Shown one piece after another: positions 37,333 through 46,859 of a DNA stretch of 64,000 nucleotides; position 1 is the stretch's first letter, and every line of letters starts with the position of its first letter. Location: positions 1,302,001 through 1,366,000 of the forward strand of contig JAOTRX010000002.1 of the NCBI GenBank assembly GCA_030247675.1. The letters run 5' to 3'. The stretch is from Desulforhopalus sp. GTDB lineage: Bacteria; Desulfobacterota; Desulfobulbia; Desulfobulbales; Desulfocapsaceae. Both the position numbers and the translations under genes were made by a program. The notes below the pieces were generated by a model. That model saw nothing but the letters and a program-made list of their open reading frames with translations, was not told the origin of the DNA and ran no database searches.

Positions 37333-39333
37333 ATGATGGCTGATGATCCAACCTATCAGGAGCTGCTTGAGAAGATTCGGCAATTGGAAGATACCGAAAG
37401 GCTTCTCAAGGAAAAAACCGAACGCCTGGAGTTAGCCATCGACGCCGCCGAGGATGGGGTCTGGGATTTGGATCCGCGCACCGGGCAGACCTACTTCAGT
37501 CCTCGCTGGCTGACTATGCTCGGCTATCAGCCGGGAGAGCTTCCTGGTGCCTATGAGACCTGGGCCAACCTCTTGCATCCCGAGGATAGAGTGGATGCGG
37601 AAAGGGCCGTGCAACGTTTCCTGACCAATCCGGATACCCTTTTTTCCATCGAGTTTCGCATGCGCACCAAGGATGGCGACTGGCGGTGGATTCATTCCCG
37701 CGGCAAGTCGATCGCCAGGGACCAGGATGGCAAAATTTCCCGGATGATTGGCACCCATGTCGACATTACCGAGCGCCGACGCCTGGAAGAGTCCCTGCGT
37801 CTCACCCAATTCATATATGAAAAGGCCTCAATTGGGATTTTCCGGGTTGGCTCCGATGCCCGGATCATAGGGGTAAACGATGCGGCGGCAAAGAGCCTTG
37901 GCTACAGCAGGGAGGAGCTGACTTCCTTGCGGATCTTCGACATCGACCCCATGAACCGTGAAGACAATTGGGGCGTGATCTGGCAGAGGCTCCTCGACGG
38001 CGGCGGGGACAGGTTTGAGACGGTCCACCGCCATAAAAATGGAACAAAAATCCCCGTTCTTATCACCTCAAGTCTGCTGGAATATAAAGGCCAGCAATTC
38101 TCTATCGCCTTTGTTCAGGATATCAGTCAAACCAAACGCATGGAACAGGCCTTGTTTCAGGCGCAAAAAATGGAGGCGATTGGCAACCTGGCCGGCGGCA
38201 TTGCCCACGATTTCAATAATATTCTGTCGGCAATTTACGGCTATGCCCAGCTTGCCCAGCTGAAGATGGACGACATCGCCAAGGTTCAGGAATGTATTGG
38301 TAATGTGTGTGTCGCCAGCGAACGGGCAAAGGCGTTGGTCATGCAGATCCTGGCCTTCAGCCGCCATGGTAATTCCGAGAAATATCCAATAGATATCGGC
38401 GCTATTGTGAAAGAAGCCCTGAAGCTGCTCAGGGCCTCCATTCCTGCCACCATTGCAATACAGGACTCCGTCACCCTTGGCGGCGGGCCGGTTGCCGCCA
38501 ATCAGACGCAAATTCATCAGGTTGTTATGAATTTGTGTACCAATTCGGCCCATTCTCTGCGGTCCGGTGGGGGGAAGATTGTTGTTGAGCTGTATCCTTT
38601 CGTGGTCGATTTCGGCAATGCTTCGGAGTATCAAGACATCGCTCCAGGCAAATACCTGAAGTTGGTTGTAGCTGATAACGGCCACGGTATCGCCCCTGAG
38701 GTCCTGCCGCGGATTTTCGAACCCTATTTCACAACCAAGGACCTTGGTGAAGGGACCGGGATGGGCTTGGCAACGGTCCATGGCATCGTCAAAGACCATG
38801 GGGGCTCGATAAAAGTCTATAGCGAATTGGGAACCGGCACAACCTTTCAGGTCCTGTTTCCAGTCGCGGCTGATGTTTTGTCACCGGTCGGAGAAAGGAT
38901 CCATGTGTTGCCGGAGGGAAGCGAGCGGATACTCTTGATCGATGACGAACAATTCATCGTCGATATCGGCAAGGAAGTCCTGACAAGCCTCGGCTACAGG
39001 GTGACTACAAAAAAGAATGCCCGTGACGCGCTTGAGGTATTTCGTTACCATTCGGGCGAATACGATTTGATCATTACCGACTTCGCCATGCCGCAGATGG
39101 ATGGCGAGCAACTGGTAACCGAGATCAGAAAGATTCGCCCAAATATCCCGATAATTCTATGCACCGGCTTTGCCACGGGGATAGTATCGCAAAAGATGTC
39201 CTCCCTGGGGATTGATGCCATACTCATGAAGCCGGTTTCGACATTTGAACTGGCAAATGCCGTCAGGCAGGCCATCGATGCACGGTGCAACCTCCGCCGT
39301 CCGGGTGGTTTTCGCCGTCGCGGCAAGGATTAA
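37333..39333 (+). CDS. PAS-PAS hybrid histidine kinase with receiver
   Basis: 666 residues, soluble. Two PAS domains with PAC motifs (IEFRMRTKDGDWRWIHSRGK; FETVHRHKNGTKIPVLITSS), HisKA GGIAHDFNNILSAIYGYAQL, ATPase domain with GTGMGLATVHGI and a receiver with LIITDFAMPQMDG. It shares strong similarity in the kinase core with the preceding kinase (starting 34618), so the two look like duplicates with swapped sensors, in tandem and 91 bp apart. No DNA-binding output; a separate phosphotransfer partner is expected. Confidence 0.92.
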   Translation: MMADDPTYQELLEKIRQLEDTERLLKEKTERLELAIDAAEDGVWDLDPRTGQTYFSPRWLTMLGYQPGELPGAYETWANLLHPEDRVDAERAVQRFLTNPDTLFSIEFRMRTKDGDWRWIHSRGKSIARDQDGKISRMIGTHVDITERRRLEESLRLTQFIYEKASIGIFRVGSDARIIGVNDAAAKSLGYSREELTSLRIFDIDPMNREDNWGVIWQRLLDGGGDRFETVHRHKNGTKIPVLITSSLLEYKGQQFSIAFVQDISQTKRMEQALFQAQKMEAIGNLAGGIAHDFNNILSAIYGYAQLAQLKMDDIAKVQECIGNVCVASERAKALVMQILAFSRHGNSEKYPIDIGAIVKEALKLLRASIPATIAIQDSVTLGGGPVAANQTQIHQVVMNLCTNSAHSLRSGGGKIVVELYPFVVDFGNASEYQDIAPGKYLKLVVADNGHGIAPEVLPRIFEPYFTTKDLGEGTGMGLATVHGIVKDHGGSIKVYSELGTGTTFQVLFPVAADVLSPVGERIHVLPEGSERILLIDDEQFIVDIGKEVLTSLGYRVTTKKNARDALEVFRYHSGEYDLIITDFAMPQMDGEQLVTEIRKIRPNIPIILCTGFATGIVSQKMSSLGIDAILMKPVSTFELANAVRQAIDARCNLRRPGGFRRRGKD

Positions 39334-39389
39334 CCCTGAGAGAGTGGTTCTTTCGGGTAACACTGACCATCGACGACAACGTGATATCC

Positions 39390-41072
39390 ATGAAAAAACG
39401 CATAGTTCTTTTGATTTTGGCAGCTGCCGCACTGAATGGCTGCGCATCCTCCCCGCCTGCCAATATGGCTGATGAAGCAAGGGCCGGCCGGGTGAAAAAC
39501 ATCATTTTCATGCTGAGCGACGGAACTGCCAACGAGGCCTGGCCGCTGGCCCGCTGGGTCAAAGGCCAACGCCTTGCCTCCGACGATATCCTCAGCGGCG
39601 CCATACGAACCTACGGCGCCGACTCGATCATCACCGACTCGGCGCCCGGCGCCACCAGCTATGCCACCGGCCAGAAGGGGACCGACAAGGGCATCTCGGT
39701 GTATCCCTGGAATGTGACCATTGCCGGTGTCGATTTTGATCCCTCCAAGCAATTTGTGCCCCTGGCGACGGTGCTGGAAGGGGCCCGGTTGACGGGCCGC
39801 GCCACCGGCATCGTGGCCAGCTCCAATGTCCAGCATGCCACCCCCGCCGATTTTACCGCTCATACCCATGACCGCGAAAATTACAATGAAATCGGTGAAC
39901 AACAGGTCTACCAGAATATCGACGTGGTTTTTGGCGGCGGCGAGAAGTATCTGCTGCCCAAGGGTATCGGCGCCGGGGCCCGCACCGACGGGGAAAACCT
40001 GGTGGAGGTGCTCAAGTCGAAGGGCTATAGCTATGTGACCAGCCGCGAACAGATGCTGGCCGCTACTGGGCAGAAGATCTTCGGATCCTTCGCCCAGGAG
40101 GCCATGGCCTACGATATCGACCGCCAGACCTTTGCGCCAAGCGAACCGACCCTTGCCGAGATGACTGGCAAGGCCCTGGAGGTGTTATCCTCCGGCAGCA
40201 AGGGCAAGGACCGCGGCTTCTTCCTCTTCGTCGAAGGCTCCAAGGTCGACTGGGCCGCCCATGCCAACGACCCGGCCGGTGTGGTGAGCGACCTGCTCGC
40301 CTACGACAGGGCGGTCAAGGTTGCCCTTGATTTTGCCAAGGCCGACGGCAATACCCTGGTTATCAGCGTTGCCGATCATGCCACCGGCGGACTGTCCATC
40401 GGTGTCCGGGAGGATGCCAAGTACTCCACCACCGATGATGATTTTGTCGTGGTGCCGATGCGCAGGGCCGGTTTCACCAGCGAGGCTCTGGGTAAAGTCA
40501 TTGACCAGGACAAGTCGGAGGCCAGTATCCGGGAGGCCCTTGCCACCCGTTGGGGGATATCCGATGCGGATGAGAAGGAAATCGCCGCCCTGAGCGCTGC
40601 GCCAGCGGGCCGGGCCGTACAGAAAGTTCTGGCAGGCATGCTCTCGAAACGGGCCAGGATCGGCTGGACCACCGGCGGCCACACCGGCGGCGACCCCTTC
40701 TTGTTTTCGTACGGCCCCGGGCGGATCAGCGGCCTTTGGGAAAATGTCGATATCGGCAGATTTATGGCCGAAAGCTTAGGCTTTACCTTTCCAGAGATCA
40801 ATACGCGCCTCTTTGTTGAGGCCTCCGCTGCCTTCCGGGACGCCGGTTTCTCGGCCACCATCGACAAAACCGATCCCGCCAATCCGTTGCTGGTGGTATG
40901 TGAGGGCCAGGCACGAGCGCGGCTGCCGCTCTCCAAGAATATAGTGCAGGTGAACGGCAAGACCATTGAACTGGAGGGGATTGTGGCCCTTGCGGAAAAG
41001 CTGGACAAGGTCTACCTGCCGCGTCAGGCGGTCGATATCGTCAAGGGTGAACTGCAGGGGCACAACCAGTAA
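39390..41072 (+). CDS. phoA: Alkaline phosphatase, lipoprotein
   Basis: 560 residues. A lipobox (LAAAALNGC) anchors it in the envelope. Phosphatase motifs: metal-binding IIFMLSDG, nucleophile region DSAPGATSYATG, HATPADFTAHTHDRENY, VEGSKVDWAAHAND and DHATGG, followed by a late GHTGGDPF. Releases phosphate from phosphomonoesters outside the cytoplasm. The C-terminal 80 residues form an extra domain after the catalytic part. The start at 39390 is chosen because the longer frame overlaps the kinase gene. Confidence 0.9.
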   Translation: MKKRIVLLILAAAALNGCASSPPANMADEARAGRVKNIIFMLSDGTANEAWPLARWVKGQRLASDDILSGAIRTYGADSIITDSAPGATSYATGQKGTDKGISVYPWNVTIAGVDFDPSKQFVPLATVLEGARLTGRATGIVASSNVQHATPADFTAHTHDRENYNEIGEQQVYQNIDVVFGGGEKYLLPKGIGAGARTDGENLVEVLKSKGYSYVTSREQMLAATGQKIFGSFAQEAMAYDIDRQTFAPSEPTLAEMTGKALEVLSSGSKGKDRGFFLFVEGSKVDWAAHANDPAGVVSDLLAYDRAVKVALDFAKADGNTLVISVADHATGGLSIGVREDAKYSTTDDDFVVVPMRRAGFTSEALGKVIDQDKSEASIREALATRWGISDADEKEIAALSAAPAGRAVQKVLAGMLSKRARIGWTTGGHTGGDPFLFSYGPGRISGLWENVDIGRFMAESLGFTFPEINTRLFVEASAAFRDAGFSATIDKTDPANPLLVVCEGQARARLPLSKNIVQVNGKTIELEGIVALAEKLDKVYLPRQAVDIVKGELQGHNQ

Positions 41073-41084
41073 GGGCCGCAAACG

Positions 41085-42707
41085 ATGAAAACAATTTCGC
41101 CATTGACCATTATTAACCGCCCTGTCCCGGTAAGTGGAGCACAAGGTGGGCCTGCTCCAAGCCCGGTGACCGCTGGTTCCGAGTTGCCATCCTTTTCGCC
41201 GGGGCAGATGCTTCGGGCCATGGTCGTTGCCGAGAATGCCGCAAATCAGTTTACCCTGGAGGCCGGAGGCAGCCGTTTTGTCGTGCAATCGAAAAATCCT
41301 CTGTCCCCCGGACAATCCCTCAATCTGCAGGTGCTGTCCACCGAGCCGACAATAGAACTGCAGATAACCGCCGATGCCACCGGCCGGTTTTTAAGCCGTT
41401 CTTTGGCGTCAACCGGCGGCAGCCAGGATCTTTCGCAGTTCTTCAACCTGTTGCAGCAGACTGGATCCGCGCAGTTGCCGAATCTCAGCAGCTCAAGTCT
41501 GAATGCCCTGCAGCAATTTGCCCTTTTGCAGCAGCAAAACGTCCCGGGGGCGGAAGCGGCCGCTGGGCAGCCGGCCATGACCGGCCGAGCACCGGCAGCC
41601 GATTCCGGGCCAAAGCTGCTGCAACAGATTTTTGCCCAGCTGGGGGTTGAGCTGGAGGGCCTGTTCGCCGCCGGCCAGGGCCAGTCGTCTCTTACCTCGA
41701 TAAAGACCGCCCTGCAGGATCTCTCTCTCCTTTTTCAAGGGCAGGGACAGCTTTCGCCAACGGCCTCGGCGCAGCTCGACCAGCTCAGCGCCCCGGCCAG
41801 GCAGCTGTTTGAGATCTTCTCCTTCCTGCAGCAAAACAGCACAGCAGGACAGGGAGCAAAGGACGCCGCATTGAACCAGCTGTTTCAGCAATTTCAGCTG
41901 CAGTCCGGCAGTCTGCTCACTGCCGATGACGCGGCCAATGCCTTGACCACGCTCAAGACAGGCTTGGCTGAACTTTCTGCATTTTTCAAGGCGCCGGAAG
42001 GCCTGCTGCAGCTTTTTTCTACCAATGATCTGCAGAGTGGTCTGCTGACCCGGGCCCAGGCGGAGGCGATTCTTTTCCCACAGGGTGGAGGGGTTGGTCT
42101 GCCCACCAGCGGCGGCGAGAAGCTGCAGCAGCTGGTGGGCAAGCTCGGCTTGAATCTGGAGACTCTGCTGGCCGCGGGAAATAAGGAGGAGGCGGTGAAG
42201 ACCGTCAAGTTTGCCCTGATGGAGCTGGTGCAAAACTTTACCGGGCGCGGCGAGTTGGCCGAGAGCGGCAAGCAGGCCTTGAGCAGCCTGGAATTTTTCC
42301 AGTTGGCACAACTGCAGACGATTCGCCAGGACGCTCTGGTGGTGCCGATCCCGCTGCCTTTTCTTGACCAGGGCTATCTGGTCGTTGAGGACTACAAAGA
42401 TCAATCGGCTGGGGACGGCCAGGCAAGGGAGATGCCGTCGCACTTTTCTCTGCTCCTGAAACTGGCGCCTCTCGGCAACCTGAAGATCGATTTTCTCTCC
42501 AGCGGCGAAAATACCTATATCCGTTTTTACTGCCAGTCAAAGGAGGTATCCGATTTCCTCGCCGGTTTTAAAGAGGAATTGGAGGCCGCTCTGACCGGCA
42601 CCACCGTGCGTGGCGTCAGTTTCAGCCAAAGTAGCGAAGATCCCCTGACCGCGGTGCTGAAAAGAAGCATGGCGGGGGCGGATTCCCTCGTCAATACCAA
42701 GATCTGA
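41085..42707 (+). CDS. FliK-like, Gln/Leu-rich protein of unknown role
   Basis: 540 residues with no signal peptide. A long low-complexity region rich in Gln, Ser, Leu and Ala (about 80-400) with repeated QQF/LQQ patterns, then a C-terminal globular part: FSLLLKLAPLGNLKIDFL, NTYIRFYCQSKEVSDFLAGFKEELEAAL. This end resembles the C-terminal domain of flagellar hook-length control protein FliK. No flagellar gene is nearby and it follows alkaline phosphatase by 12 bp. It could be a secretion ruler or a FliK-fold adaptor; assignment is tentative. Confidence 0.55.
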   Translation: MKTISPLTIINRPVPVSGAQGGPAPSPVTAGSELPSFSPGQMLRAMVVAENAANQFTLEAGGSRFVVQSKNPLSPGQSLNLQVLSTEPTIELQITADATGRFLSRSLASTGGSQDLSQFFNLLQQTGSAQLPNLSSSSLNALQQFALLQQQNVPGAEAAAGQPAMTGRAPAADSGPKLLQQIFAQLGVELEGLFAAGQGQSSLTSIKTALQDLSLLFQGQGQLSPTASAQLDQLSAPARQLFEIFSFLQQNSTAGQGAKDAALNQLFQQFQLQSGSLLTADDAANALTTLKTGLAELSAFFKAPEGLLQLFSTNDLQSGLLTRAQAEAILFPQGGGVGLPTSGGEKLQQLVGKLGLNLETLLAAGNKEEAVKTVKFALMELVQNFTGRGELAESGKQALSSLEFFQLAQLQTIRQDALVVPIPLPFLDQGYLVVEDYKDQSAGDGQAREMPSHFSLLLKLAPLGNLKIDFLSSGENTYIRFYCQSKEVSDFLAGFKEELEAALTGTTVRGVSFSQSSEDPLTAVLKRSMAGADSLVNTKI

Positions 42708-43001
42708 GGGCATTCCGGGGCTGCCCTCCACAAGCCCTCCTCGGGCCGAATCCCGGCATTTCCTTCCTTCTGTCCCACTGGGTCGATTGTTCGCATCCCC
42801 GGAGCAAGGGCTGGGTAGAAAGTATCCAGCCGGGCCATTCTCTTCATCTGAAGAAAATCCGATGCTTTATTTATATGATTCAGAATTTACTAGATAATTT
42901 TTAATAATGCAGTCGGCCACCATGGGTTGGCAAGGTATTTGCGAAGGTCCTCATAAGCGATTGGCTATTTTTTCTTAGAACTATTACGCAACGAGGATAC
43001 C
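42708..43001. other. Intergenic region before the DUF4405 gene
   Basis: About 290 bp with no gene or clear hairpin. The last 120 bases are AT-rich and probably hold the promoter of the next gene. Confidence 0.4.
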
Positions 43002-43526
43002 ATGACTGTCAAAAATTTCTCCACAACCCCGACAATTGGCCTTTTTCTGATTATTTCCGTGACCGGAATTCTCCTCCTGTTTCATGTCGGAGGGGGTAAC
43101 GTCAAGATGCTTCATGAATGGCTGGGGATCATCTTCGTTGTCTGCGGCATATTGCATGCCGTTGCCAACTGGAGGCTTATGAAGCGATACCTCGGTGGCA
43201 TGAAGGCAGCGGTAATAGCTTTCATGCTGGTGTCCGCCGTGACCTATTCCTTGGTGGCCACGCCCTCGGATACAGGTGGCAGTCCGATAAAATCGGTTAT
43301 TACCCAGGTAAAGAAGGCGCCTCTTTCAACCCTTGCCGGTCTCTACGGGCAGAGGACCGATAGGCTGGTGAAAAAGCTGGAGGACAATGGTCTCACCGTT
43401 GCAAGCGTCGATGCTTCCCTTGAGGAGATCGCCAGACAAAACAAGGTGGCAGCGGAGAAGATTATTGTCCTTATCGCCACCCGGCCGGAGGAGCAGAGCA
43501 ACCAGGCAACGAAAAAGACCTCGTGA
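43002..43526 (+). CDS. DUF4405 membrane protein
   Basis: 174 residues. Two or three hydrophobic helices; the second carries LHEWLGIIFVVCGILHAVANW with two His in positions suited to haem or quinone binding, typical of DUF4405. The C-terminal half is soluble and contains a short helical domain (LSTLAGLYGQRTDRLVKKLEDNGLTVASVDASLEEIARQNK) that may sit in the periplasm. Convergent with the multihaem cytochrome gene; a redox link is plausible. Confidence 0.75.
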   Translation: MTVKNFSTTPTIGLFLIISVTGILLLFHVGGGNVKMLHEWLGIIFVVCGILHAVANWRLMKRYLGGMKAAVIAFMLVSAVTYSLVATPSDTGGSPIKSVITQVKKAPLSTLAGLYGQRTDRLVKKLEDNGLTVASVDASLEEIARQNKVAAEKIIVLIATRPEEQSNQATKKTS

Positions 43527-43577
43527 TGCGAGGGCCGGTGCGGGGTGTAGCGGCGTTGGATACGGCAGGAAGCGGGG

Positions 43578-43615
43578 AATGATGGAGGGGCTCTTTCGAG
43601 TCCCTCCATCATTTT
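43578..43615. terminator. Bidirectional terminator between the DUF4405 and cytochrome genes
   Basis: AATGATGGAGGG (43578) pairs with CCCTCCATCATT, extended by GCTC/GAGT around a TTTC loop, giving a stem of about 16 bp followed by TTTT on the plus strand. It sits between two convergent stops. Confidence 0.75.
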
Positions 43616-43624
43616 GCGGCAATA

Positions 43625-45535
43625 CTATTTCAGGCTTTTCGGATCGTGACAGGAGATCCCGCAGGAATTGGTGTACGGGATTGGCATGGCCTTGTCGGGA
43701 TCCACCCCTTTGACATGCTTACTGTCCTTGCGGGGGACGATGAGCAGATGGGAGGTAATATCGTTCTCCCAGTAATTCTTCCCGTCTTCCGTCGCCAGAC
43801 CTTTGCCGAAACCGGCGCCGGTTTGCGCTGTTTTGAACTGGTGGCAGTTCACGCAGGTGATCTTGGTGTCGGGGCCATGCGCCTGGCCGACGACTGCTTC
43901 GGTGTGCTTGGCGATATCCTTCTGATCGGCGTGGCAGGATTGACAGAAGGTACTGCCCGGTGTCACCGCGTCTTGGCGCATCTGATGTTTGAAGGTTCCG
44001 GTACCATGCGGATCATGGCAGGTGGTACAGCTGAGAATCTGGCTGCCGTTGCGGTACTTGGTCGAACGGATGAAGTCCAGATACTGCTGATGGTGCGATT
44101 TGGAATGGGATTCCCAGACGTCGCCGGGGGCCGCATCTTCACGGGTGGTATGATTGACCAGGTAGTCGTTGCGGCTGATGCCCGGGGTCAACATCTTGTT
44201 GTCCTTGTTGACCGGCTGGTCGTTGTTCAAGAAGCCCTGCGGCCTGGAATGGCATTGGCCGCAGATCACCGAGGCCCTCTCCGATGCAAGCTTGCCGGGG
44301 CTGACGATGGTCGCGGCCTTTTTGGCGTCGGTGGCCTTGGCATGGGCCGAGCCGGCACCATGGCAGGCCTCGCAGCCGATATTTAACTCATTGGGGACGC
44401 CGTCGCCATCAATGTCGAATTCACCGTTTGGATCGTTGACCGCACCGGCGATGTATTCCCCGGATTCGAGCTTGGTAAGCGTATAACCGGTGTAATGGCA
44501 GGAGGCGCATTCCTTTTCAAAGGATTTGGCAATCGGCGGGTTTTTCAGCTTGCTAGTGGCCTCGTCATAAAACCAGTCGGCATGGTAATCCCTGAACTGT
44601 TTCCTGGTCCTGTTGGCATAGCTGTCATTGCCGTGTTCGTTGTACTGCAGGAAGGGGAACAGGTTCTTGCCGATGCGCAGGAGATAGCGCTGTTTGTATA
44701 GGCCGCCGCCGTAGGTCATCTCCACCGAGTATTCCCGCGGCGGATCGGACGGGTCTTTCAGGTTTTGCATCTTCACCTTGACATTGCCTTTGTCGTCCGC
44801 GGAGAAGGTGGCGCTGAGGCTGGCCGTTGCCGGATCTTTCGGCATCTGCCTGGTAATCTTGTATTTGTCGAAGCCCCGCTCCTTATCGAAGTCGGTAAAA
44901 TAGAAGGTGGTCCCGGCCTTGAGGATGTTCAGGCCGTTGTCGATTTCGACAAAGCGTGAAGAATCCTGGAGTTTGCTGTCTTTTCCCGCCACCCTGATGC
45001 CCAGTTTGTGCAGGGTCATCTTCTCTGTTGCGTAATCTTTATGGCACTCCAGGCATTTGGAGGTGCCGACGAAGGTGGCATCGGCCGGGACATTGCCGGA
45101 AAGGAGAACCTCAACCTTTTTTTCGGTAAGTTCTTTGACGGAAAGGGCCTTGTTGGCCTTGTTGCCGCCAGGCAGATAGGTTGTGTCGGCGGGGACGGCG
45201 TAGACGAAATAACTACCGTCGGTGACACCGGCAATACTGAAATTCCCCTGGGCGTCGGAGGTAGCCTTTGGGTATTTGTCTTTATTTGCGGCCAGATTGT
45301 CTTCAAGGGGTTCGTCGGTGGTGGCGTTTTTCTTGATCTCCAACGCGGTCTTCCCCATCTTGGCCACATCGGCGGCGGGTATCAGGTACACCTCGGCCTT
45401 GGCCACCGCCTGCTTGGAGACATCCTTGACAATGCCGCTGACAGTCCCGCCGGCTGCAGCCGCTTGTCCGCCTGTCAGGAGCGGCAGGCCCATGGCAATG
45501 AGAAACAATGGCACCATTCGCAACGCATACTTCAT
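43625..45535 (-). CDS. Multihaem cytochrome c with N-terminal carboxypeptidase-regulatory-like domain
   Basis: 636 residues with a signal peptide (LRMVPLFLIAMGLPLLTGGQ, cut after AAA). A beta-sandwich regulatory-like domain (GTVSGIVKDVSKQAVAKAEVYL through GNFSIAGVTDGSYFVYAVP) precedes the haem part. Seven CxxCH sites are seen (CLECH, CASCH, CEACH, CGQCH, CTTCH, CQSCH, CVNCH) plus a C-terminal CGISCH, a CxxxCH variant that may bind an eighth haem. Many spare His residues could be distal ligands. Periplasmic or surface electron transfer is expected. AAGGAGGT precedes the ATG; the leader carries several hairpins (45569-45694). Confidence 0.88.
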   Translation of the reverse strand: MKYALRMVPLFLIAMGLPLLTGGQAAAAGGTVSGIVKDVSKQAVAKAEVYLIPAADVAKMGKTALEIKKNATTDEPLEDNLAANKDKYPKATSDAQGNFSIAGVTDGSYFVYAVPADTTYLPGGNKANKALSVKELTEKKVEVLLSGNVPADATFVGTSKCLECHKDYATEKMTLHKLGIRVAGKDSKLQDSSRFVEIDNGLNILKAGTTFYFTDFDKERGFDKYKITRQMPKDPATASLSATFSADDKGNVKVKMQNLKDPSDPPREYSVEMTYGGGLYKQRYLLRIGKNLFPFLQYNEHGNDSYANRTRKQFRDYHADWFYDEATSKLKNPPIAKSFEKECASCHYTGYTLTKLESGEYIAGAVNDPNGEFDIDGDGVPNELNIGCEACHGAGSAHAKATDAKKAATIVSPGKLASERASVICGQCHSRPQGFLNNDQPVNKDNKMLTPGISRNDYLVNHTTREDAAPGDVWESHSKSHHQQYLDFIRSTKYRNGSQILSCTTCHDPHGTGTFKHQMRQDAVTPGSTFCQSCHADQKDIAKHTEAVVGQAHGPDTKITCVNCHQFKTAQTGAGFGKGLATEDGKNYWENDITSHLLIVPRKDSKHVKGVDPDKAMPIPYTNSCGISCHDPKSLK

Positions 45536-45568
45536 TGGAATACCTCCTTGAAAATGGGTTGATGTGCT

Positions 45569-45694
45569 ATCCCCGCACAAGGGGATATGTACCTTTTGCA
45601 GATTATTGGCCCTGTTTTCAAGAGTGAAAATAATCTGTAAGGCGTTCTCACGATACTGCCAACAGAAAGGACTGAACCGAAGGCTTTCTGTTGG
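45569..45694 (-). promoter_or_regulatory. Multi-hairpin leader of the multihaem cytochrome gene
   Basis: Within 160 bp upstream of the start codon lie three perfect inverted repeats: ATCCCC-N6-GGGGAT (45569-45586), a nested pair CAGATTATT/AATAATCTG with TTTTCA/TGAAAA inside (45599-45637), and CCAACAGAAAG-N14-CTTTCTGTTGG (45659-45694). Together they suggest a structured 5' untranslated region; I do not recognise a known riboswitch class. Confidence 0.5.
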
Positions 45695-45935
45695 TGGATG
45701 GCTGGACGGAAACAAGTAAGAAAAATTATTGTTTCAAGTATAGGTCAAATGCGGACGAATGTGGTAGGAATTTTTTACGGCAGATGTCTTTATCCCTGGC
45801 CGGAAATTGAAAACGGCTCGAGACGGGTCATCGGCCAAAGGGCAATCTCGGCGGATAGAAAATAACTGCCGGTATTAAAAGGTTTCAGACACGGCAGGGA
45901 GAGGTAGTGCTAGAGTAAAAATTGCGGGTCTTCGA
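45695..45935. other. Intergenic region between the cytochrome leader and EamA stop
   Basis: About 240 bp, partly AT-rich, without a gene. The TTGACC-containing stretch near 45745 on the minus strand could belong to the cytochrome promoter. Confidence 0.3.
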
Positions 45936-46841
45936 TCAGTGCTCAGCATCCAGCGGCACTGTATGAACGCGGCTTCCTGCACCGCTCCCGCGGGCGGTGA
46001 GGTAGCCCATGACCGCGCCGCTTGCGAGGATGAGCGCACAGCCGGCCAGCTGCAGGGGGTTGAGATGTTCGGCGAAGAGTATCCAGCCGAGGAAGACCAC
46101 GAAGATCGGCTCGAGGTAGGAGAGGGTGCCGTAGGTCGCAGCCGGCAGCCGTTCCAGGGCGACGACGGCCAGGAGGATGCCGAGAAAGCCGGGAAAGAAG
46201 CCGACTCCGGCCAGCCACAGCCAATGGCTCTCGGTGATGACCGGCAGGCCGCGCATGAGTAGCGGCACCATGCACAGGGCGCCAACCAGCAGCTGGTAAA
46301 AGGTCCGGGTGTAGCTGTGGATGGCGCTGTCGATGGTGCGGTTGATGAGGATAAAGGTGGCGTAGCAGGCCATGCCGAGGCCGGCGAAGCCGAGGCCGAG
46401 GAGGTGGTTAGTGCCGGATGAGAAATCTATCCGGAACTCCATCATCATCGCAAAACCGAACAGGGCCGTAGAAATGAGCAGAATACTCGTGCCGTTCAGC
46501 CTTTCGCCGAGGAAGAAATGGGCAAAGATCGTCGCCACGAGCGGGGCGAGGTAGAGGACCATGATCGAGTTGGCCATGGTCGTCAGGTTCATTGCCTGGA
46601 TGTAAAAGATGATAAATCCGGCGAGCATCAGGCCGTTGATGAGCACCGGCCAGGTCGGCCAGACCAGCAGCAGGCGCAGCCGCCGGGTAACCAGCAGCAG
46701 GATGACTAAAAAGCCGGCGCCGAACAACAGCCGGAAAAAGGTGATGACCTCGGCGTCCAGTCCGGTCTTGCGCGAAAAAACGCCGATCGTCCCCATAAAT
46801 AGGGCGGCGAGAATGGCGGACAGTATTGCAGCAATATTCAT
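45936..46841 (-). CDS. EamA/DMT family transporter
   Basis: 301 residues, about ten transmembrane helices as two EamA halves (ANSIMVLYLAPLVATIFAHFFLGERL; YGTLSYLEPIFVVFLGWILFAEHLN). Inner-membrane small-molecule exporter of unknown substrate. A second paralogue lies at 29794 but the two are clearly different in sequence. Confidence 0.88.
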   Translation of the reverse strand: MNIAAILSAILAALFMGTIGVFSRKTGLDAEVITFFRLLFGAGFLVILLLVTRRLRLLLVWPTWPVLINGLMLAGFIIFYIQAMNLTTMANSIMVLYLAPLVATIFAHFFLGERLNGTSILLISTALFGFAMMMEFRIDFSSGTNHLLGLGFAGLGMACYATFILINRTIDSAIHSYTRTFYQLLVGALCMVPLLMRGLPVITESHWLWLAGVGFFPGFLGILLAVVALERLPAATYGTLSYLEPIFVVFLGWILFAEHLNPLQLAGCALILASGAVMGYLTARGSGAGSRVHTVPLDAEH

Positions 46842-46859
46842 TGTTTCTTCCAGTGATAC

